Below, piece after piece: positions 58,071 through 64,000 of a DNA stretch of 64,000 nt (the first letter of the stretch is position 1; every line of letters begins with the position of its first letter). Source of the stretch: Stenopsyche tienmushanensis (lineage: Eukaryota > Arthropoda > Insecta > Trichoptera > Stenopsychidae). The translations under genes were made by a program, and so were the position numbers. The notes under the pieces are model-generated. The model was given only the letters and a program-made list of their open reading frames with translations, was not told the DNA's origin and did no database searches. The stretch covers positions 248,001 through 312,000 of the forward strand of contig WACJ01000183.1 in assembly GCA_008973525.1 (NCBI GenBank), read 5' to 3'.

Positions 58071-59175
58071 CTAAAAATAGTATTCGTCCAAGGCGCATTT
58101 GGCTCCAAAACTATGGCAGAAGGCCTTGAACGCCGAAAAGGCACCGGGGCTGGTCAGCAAGTCCCTGTGGCCAAGAGGTCCAGAAAAAGGACCTCTGATA
58201 CGGCACATGAGAACCTTTCTCTCGGCCGACATGCCCAAACACGACCACATAACAGCAAGCAAGATTACTGAATACATAAAGGAATATACGTAAAGGAGAA
58301 TACATCCTGCAGCGACCACAACCTAATCACCTTCTCGCTCTGGACACAGAGAACCTATCTGTTTTGTTGAAACTGCCGAACAAGGGTTGGGCAGATCTAC
58401 TGGAGTGAAAATAGCGGTGCTACTCTGTTAGATTCACGAACTGACAGTCGCAAGAAGAGCGGCAAGAAATACCCAAAAAGATCTACAACACCTAAAAAAA
58501 GAACTTAGAAACACTCCGCCGGATGATGTGTCACAGAATCTTACAGAGAAGCTCATCAGGCAAACCACAGAGAAAAAACTCAGAGCGGCTGCATATAAAA
58601 AATAATCGGGATATCCAAATTGGCATCCTGAAGGAGCTACGTTAAGGAACAGAGCGTGGAAAGTCCTTAGGGGCATGTTTATAAGGTAATAATACCAACG
58701 GGCCAATCAAGATTCTGGCCGGAATACGAAATCTGTCAATAGCCATAGACATGAGAGAGCTCATGGAATATTAGATTCTCCGTTGCCCCATAACGATCCC
58801 TTAAAAGATACGCCAGTATAAAGAACTATCAGATTGGAAGCAGATATTACAACGTGCGACATGGTTCCAGATGCTGCAGCACCAAACTTAGAAGAACTAG
58901 AAGTTTGTGTAAGAAACATCCGCCCAAGGAAATCCCCCGGCTTGGATCGCATCGATGGACGCATCGTCAAAAGGGCCTTTCGGCAGATCGACCTCGTTCT
59001 TTGTTTCATTTTTGAAGAGTGTTTCAAGACAGACGTCTTTCCTAACTGCTGGAAGAGAGGACTGGAAGACTGTCCACTATCCGGAAAACAGTTTGGCTTC
59101 AGACCTGGGAAGTCCACCATTGGTGCCATCTCTAGTGTTCTATCTATAACATACAGGACTGAAAATATGTTGTAG
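58071..59175 (+). pseudogene. R1-like LINE fragment: endonuclease end and deleted reverse transcriptase
   Basis: Near 58300 the plus frame has SCSDHNLITFSLWTQ, the SDHN catalytic motif at the end of an APE-type endonuclease. After a linker (ATRNTQKDLQHLKKELRNT) the frame at 58834..59172 gives VRNIRPRKSPGLDRIDGRIV, then KTDVFPNCWK, then directly QFGFRPGKSTIGAI. An intact RT would have some 80 residues between the last two, so an internal deletion removed the RPI-x-LL part. Frames and stops show it is dead. The left end (58090..58215) also aligns with repeat H. Confidence 0.82.
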
Positions 59176-59179
59176 CTAC

Positions 59180-59645
59180 TAATAATAAACATCTAGTTCT
59201 CGCGCTACCACTTTAGCCACGTCTACCGAAGCCCTAGCCATCTTGTATAGAAAGTAAACGACGTTTATTTAACAATAATTAACGTAAACTACTTGTAAAC
59301 AAAAAAGCAGATTTGTAGATTTTAATTATATAAACTTATAGGCTAGTAATGGAACACACCTAAAACAAAAATACTCCGATAATATCTCAGCTAGTAGATC
59401 CCTAAGGTGAAAGATCTATGATAGCAATTTAATAATAAATATTTTTTTATTACACAATCCACTTCAACGACTGGCAAAGAAACCCATATCTATGGATTAA
59501 AATATTATCTTAAGCAGTTTGAATTCTTGCGATAAATTTATGAGCATATGATAAATTTGGAAATAATTGAGTATCATCCAAGAATATTAATATACAAAAA
59601 CAGTTATTTAAAAAGGTTGTATTCCAAAATGAGCTATTTATGGAA
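59180..59645. other. Intergenic stretch, nothing recognisable
   Basis: AT-rich with stops in all frames. Confidence 0.4.
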
Positions 59646-59654
59646 CAAATCAAG

Positions 59655-59745
59655 GCGCTAATTCGTCATATCAGCGGTCTGAAAAGCGGACTGGTTGAAC
59701 ACACAAATCTTGTGGACATTCCGTCATCTTTTAGGACATCATCTT
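59655..59745 (-). repeat. Hairpin repeat H, copy on minus strand
   Basis: Minus-strand order: GATGTCCTAAAAGATGACGG, ACAAGATTTGTGTGTTCAAC, CAGTCCGCTTTTCAGACCG (hairpin with one mismatch), CTGATATGACG. Confidence 0.65.
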
Positions 59746-59989
59746 TGAGATCTTTTTGTTGCTTCGTGTACATTTAAATGTACACAAATTTCACTTCATA
59801 TTTTCACAAGTTTATTATTCTATTATATCTATTTTTACTTGTAAATACTTCTGAGACTGCGAATCTAGATTGCAAAACGAAATAACAAAGTAATTCCAGT
59901 TTGCAGGTATTTTGCTATAATATAATAGATATGTAAGGAACACATCAGCACAACTAAAAAAATGTGCTACAAATCATTTACGTTTTTTT

Positions 59990-60100
59990 AAAGCTTCCAT
60001 ATCGATTATCGGATATAGGCGATCTCCATATGAGATTTATAGGGAGAGAATTTTTATGTGATGGTTCCCCATTTTCTTCCACATATGGTTATTTTAGTAT
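59990..60100 (-). repeat. SINE-like repeat, copy on minus strand
   Basis: Minus-strand order: ATATGTGGAAGAAAATGGGG, ACCATCACAT, CTCATATGGAGATCGCCTAT and CCGATAATCGATATGG, matching the 3' half of 38010..38305. Confidence 0.6.
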
Positions 60101-60104
60101 AGGA

Positions 60105-61375
60105 CTATTTGAATAGGAATATCTGGAAATATCAATACTTTCTCAAATTTGTTCGCACAGTGCTTTATTTCACAATCTGGACTTAAATCATTATATGTAA
60201 AAACAATCTAAAATCTCATCCGCTATATCATTTCATTTTTGTTTACACACAGATATACATATCATAAAGATAAATGCGGCAAGATAAGGAAAAATGGATG
60301 CATTTATCTTATAATTTTCACAATGTCTTCGCTCCTTATGAAATATATGCGATATTTGCAGTTAAAATAAATAGTTGCATTGAATAACAACTTCACCCCT
60401 TTATTGTCGGGAGTGCCGATTAACTATAACTATTATCCGATTGGCACATTTGAGCACACATCTATGAATTAAAAAAGGTCAATTGAATAATACTTCGACC
60501 CACATTTTTAATTGGCGTTGCAATCACTTATAATATGCAATTCTAATCTATTGCCAATTATGTTAGAGTTGTTTGACTTCAGCGCGTGTTTGAATGTCGA
60601 TTCTGTTTCAGATAAAAATGTAAATCATTGACGAAAATGCATTCCTCGAAGAGCGATCAATCGACGATTCCGAACAATAGTATGTTTTCATTATAATTTT
60701 TGTGTATCCGTTCGTTTTCGTGCTTCCCTGGGAACTCTCGGAAAATTTGAAATTCTATGTCATAATGAAACTCGGACAACTGATTTATCAAAGTCTATCG
60801 AGTGTAAGTATTTTGAAGGTTCGGGCTCAAATCCAAAATGCGAAAAAAATTCACCGTGCCAATAAATTTGGAAGACAGAGTATTTCCGACTGATTAACTA
60901 GGATTCGTCCGATTTCTTGGTTGTGCAAAATATGAACAATAGAACCATTCATCATGACAGTCATTGCGTATATACTAAAGTGTTTGATTTGCAACAGCAA
61001 TAATTATATAATTCAATATTAGTAATGATATAATCTATAGATCCTATATTCTATCTATATCCAATGATACATCATACAAAATACATACCATTTCATGATG
61101 ATGATGCTCGTCGGCAATGAGGAAAAAAATCTTTAAAAATAAAACTCATTCTATTTGATGTATGAATTATATCAATTGATTACAGCTCTGATGTGCAACC
61201 TTTTGCAACAGATCGACACAATTACGCGGTAATTGAGCACTTCGCGCAAAAGGATCCCTGATTATAACAATGTAGTATATAAAATGAAGTGGGATATATT
61301 TGGCATGTGTAAATTGGGTTAGTTCCTTTACCCTATCGGATCGGAAATTGTGAGACAGAGATGGGTGTCTTGTGT
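60105..61375. other. Intergenic stretch, nothing recognisable
   Basis: Only short chance frames, including 60702..60890; no repeat match noticed. Confidence 0.4.
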
Positions 61376-61383
61376 CTCATCAT

Positions 61384-63291
61384 TAGAGATACGTGTTTTT
61401 AGCATCTATTTTAAAAAAAAATAGCGTTTATATTCTTGAATTTAGCGTTTTGGAGCAAATAAAATAACAAAATTTAGCATCTATTTAGCATCTATTTCTT
61501 AAACACAAATTTGAAGTTAAATAGTCTAATTTAAACATAATTTGCAAAAAATATACATACATATATTGTAAAAAACATTTGAAATTATTTAAAAATAGAA
61601 AAACATCAATTAAATTTACATAATTATTAAAATTTATCATCGAGCATGTTTCTATTGACAATTCTTTCAATCTAGTATTTCAATCTTTCAATTCAATTCA
61701 TTTCAATTCTTTTTCAATCTAGTATTCTTTCAATCTGTTGATCGTTCACAATTAAATTATATGAACTGAAAAACCTTTCTACATCAACACTATTTGCAGG
61801 ACACCAAATTGATTGAATGGCTGCATTGCCGAATTCTTCGTGGTTTTCCCACTAAACTAATTTTGTGAGCCCAGCATTTAAAATGTAGCATTTTATTTCC
61901 AATTAAAACACAGACTTTTATGACACGCAATCATATAGGGCGCCAAGTCCGAGACAAATCCTAATATGTCCGAATATGAAATTTCATATTCTTTGAGAGT
62001 ATCTACTATTGTTTGCGAACATGTAGTAGCATTTGCCACATCCAAAAAATTACATGATGCCAAGTAGACATTTTGTTCATTGGCAGGTAGCACTGTTTTA
62101 AATAAAACGGCAAAAACACAGCGCCCCATCTTGTCTGAAGTTGATGTCTCCATGACTTCTTTCTTCATATCTGCTCCACATAATGGAACATACGTTCTTC
62201 TTAATTGATCTGCACATGGCAAATCACTGGATCCCTGCACATATTTCCAAAAACATTCTTTCACCGCAGGATGATTCAACTTTTCCAGGGGTATGTTGGC
62301 TTTGAGACACGTGCTAACCGTATTTTTAATGAATATCGGTTTTTCTTGTCGTCTATCTATTATATTTGCTATTGTCAATTGATGAGTCTTACTTGTGGCA
62401 GGTGTCAAAGCTTTCTTCTTGTGTCCATTTAATTGGATATGTTTTGTTAAATTGTTTTTCTTTTTCCAATCTAACTGACAATTGCAATGCCTGCACATTA
62501 AAATATTTTTATCATTCACATAAAATCCATCTGCCTTGTAAGCTGTAGCTCTCTCTTTAACTGGTTGACGCACACGTCTGTAATAACGATTTTCGTAATT
62601 TATGAACGTAAAATTGGAGTTAAACCATCGCTAAAACACACAATTATTATTGTTTTGAATCAATGACATTTATTGTTGACAGTAGCGTTATCTGCCTCAT
62701 TTCAATTCTTTGAGAAGTTTGAGAGTTTTTGAGCCGCTTACGTTTGTTTTCGGTTTGAAGTGTCCACGAAGACGGTATGCATTGACTTATCTGGCCCAAA
62801 AAGCAAGTATTATCTGCTGACGCATGATGGGATTTGACGGCTGTGTACATCAAAGTCTTAATACCGACATTTACTCGACCCATATTCTTGAGACTAAAAC
62901 ATATATTTTATTGATTAACAAACGTTGGATAATTTTTAAAACGTGACATTATTTAAATTGTGAAAAAAAACTCACCAAGTAGTATATTTAAACAATGTTA
63001 TGAATGATTACGATACGTGCGTTAATCTCACAACCACGCAAATGACCCAAAATTAGTACCAACCTAAGTGTGTGACATCATAGACTATGGACAAGAAATT
63101 GAGCATAGAGTCTGGGAAGATTACCTTAGTTATTTTTCAAGATGAACGATATTTAGAAAATTTTTTTATCAGTTTTAATAAAATTTCGCATCTATTCGCA
63201 TATTTTAACAATTTCGCAATAATTTCGCATTTATCGCATTTATCGCTTCTATTTCGCATTTATCGCAAAACGCGATAATCACGTATCTCTA
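61384..63291 (-). mobile_element. hAT element with both ends and perfect 8-bp target duplication
   Basis: 1,908 bases. Ends TAGAGATACGTG and, inverted, TAGAGATACGTG, both 12 bases identical. Flanks are CTCATCAT on each side, a perfect 8-base hAT duplication, so insertion is recent compared with the other elements here. Subterminal repeats are clear: TTTAGCATCTATTT-type motifs on the left (61405..61500) and TTTATCGCA/TTTCGCA motifs on the right (63180..63275). A transposase remnant is encoded on the minus strand (next entry). Confidence 0.9.
61690..62573 (-). pseudogene. hAT transposase with BED-type zinc finger (CGGBP1-like), frameshifted and deleted
   Basis: A 226-codon frame (61893..62573) starts MRQPVKERATAYKADGFYVN, continues with a BED-type finger (CRHCNCQLDWKKKNNLTKHI, ending NGHKKK) and the hAT stretch LKANIPLEKLNHPAVKECFW, SSDLPCADQLRRTYVP, and LGFVSDLAPYMIACHKSL. 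It then stops; one frame over the sequence continues with MLHFKCWAHKIS, and after a deletion with CPANSVDVERFFSSYN, the hAT C-terminal dimerisation motif. An intact enzyme would be near 600 residues, so the DDE core is largely gone. The N-terminal half resembles the vertebrate CGG-binding protein family, which derives from hAT transposases. Confidence 0.85.
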
Positions 63292-63838
63292 CTCATCATA
63301 CACTCGCGCATTGATGGCAAAGTCGTGCCGTAAAGGTACCCCTACATGTCTATACATTCTCAAAGCAAATATCGCAAATGTTCATACTTATTATTCAACA
63401 AAAAATCGTATTATAAGGAATTTTTTAACCGTCATAAAATTTAGGCATAATTAATTAAAATCGCTATGGTCGGATAAGCTATTAAGCTCTTTCAGCAAAC
63501 ATAAGACGACTTTCGTTCATGTTGTCTTGGGATCAGGCGTTTGTTTTGATAATTAAGATACTTGTATCATTCTTATCGTTGACCAATTGTATTATTCCCC
63601 CTTGACTGTTCTGGAGTGTCGTCATTAACCTTTTCGTTAGTGAGCAAATTTAAAATCGATGAAGTCGTTGATGTCATAATCGCTTTACACCGATTACTTT
63701 CTGTCAGCTCCTTTCAGCGCAAGACAATCTTCAATTCGAGGCAGAGTCAATTATAAATGAACACTTGATGGCTACAAGAGCACTTCATTTTTTTACATAA
63801 ACAATGCTCAAAAAATCCTCATTTAGAATGAAATGATA
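63292..63838. other. Intergenic stretch, nothing recognisable
   Basis: No gene-like frame and no repeat match noticed. Confidence 0.4.
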
Positions 63839-63839
63839 A

Positions 63840-64000
63840 TCGGACAAATAACAGACTTGAAATAGAAATCATTATTAGTCGATAAATTTGGGCTAACGAT
63901 CTATACAATCGTGCTATGTCTGCGGGGAAGCTCTCCGTCTCTGTCTCCCGAACTGCGCTACGTTCTCTCTGTCTTTGTCTGTCTCCGAGCTCAATGTACA
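63840..64000 (-). repeat. Dispersed repeat R, copy 3 (cut by window edge)
   Basis: Minus-strand order: GAGCTCGGAGACAGACAAAG, GGGAGACAGAGACGGAGAG, GATTGTATAGATCGTTAGCC, CAAATTTATCGACTAATAAT, as in 5235..5560 and 34330..34640. The purine-rich GAGACAGA head is strongest here. Confidence 0.6.

Noticed and set aside
58017..58305. Two overlapping open frames as a separate gene
   Set aside because: They precede the SDHN endonuclease motif of an R1-like LINE on the same strand and are best read as part of that dead element.
61893..61930. Programmed frameshift in the hAT transposase
   Set aside because: No slippery site is evident and the downstream part is also deleted, so ordinary decay explains it better.
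63180..63275. CRISPR-like or minisatellite array
   Set aside because: The TTTATCGCA repeats are short, irregular and lie at the end of a hAT element, where such subterminal motifs are normal.
1..64000. A novel immune, toxin or biosynthetic gene system
   Set aside because: Apart from the laminin and PQ-loop genes, every coding patch I could read with confidence is a transposon remnant.

Overview
The window comes from an AT-rich, intron-rich animal genome, almost certainly an insect or close arthropod. The reasons are a laminin alpha-3,5 (LanA-type) gene with short AT-rich introns, a second spliced host gene, and a dense, varied load of decayed transposons (mariner, Tc3-like, Tigger/pogo, piggyBac, hAT, Mutator-like, jockey- and R1-like LINEs, and a SINE-like family). 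I cannot name the species.

Layout, from right to left on the minus strand. The laminin alpha gene fills 50..42767: 49 coding exons, in frame at every junction, giving about 3,156 codons from the signal peptide into the third LG domain. The last LG domains lie beyond the left edge. Its first two introns (31173..42503 and 23896..31028) are very long and full of transposon debris; downstream introns are mostly short, with small inverted-repeat elements. To its right, across about 6.9 kb of nested repeats, lies a complete four-exon minus-strand gene for a PQ-loop membrane protein of the SLC66A3 type (49693..52487). From 52.5 to 64 kb I find only repeats: a pogo-type element, a TTAA-flanked element, a Tigger derivative, an R1-like LINE fragment and a complete-looking hAT element (61384..63291) with a perfect 8-base target duplication.

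The laminin chain would be secreted and assembled with beta and gamma chains into basement membrane; the PQ-loop protein is an intracellular-membrane protein. Nothing links them except neighbourhood.

I find no new enzymatic or defence system. The least expected content is repeat biology: a dispersed repeat with a conserved perfect hairpin, one copy of which is split by a hAT-like element that itself carries another copy; a SINE-like family with four copies; a TTAA-flanked short element with an 18-base palindrome; and a GC-AG intron in the laminin gene. No tRNA, rRNA or CRISPR array was recognised. All splice sites were read by eye from frame continuity and family resemblance; transcripts would settle them.
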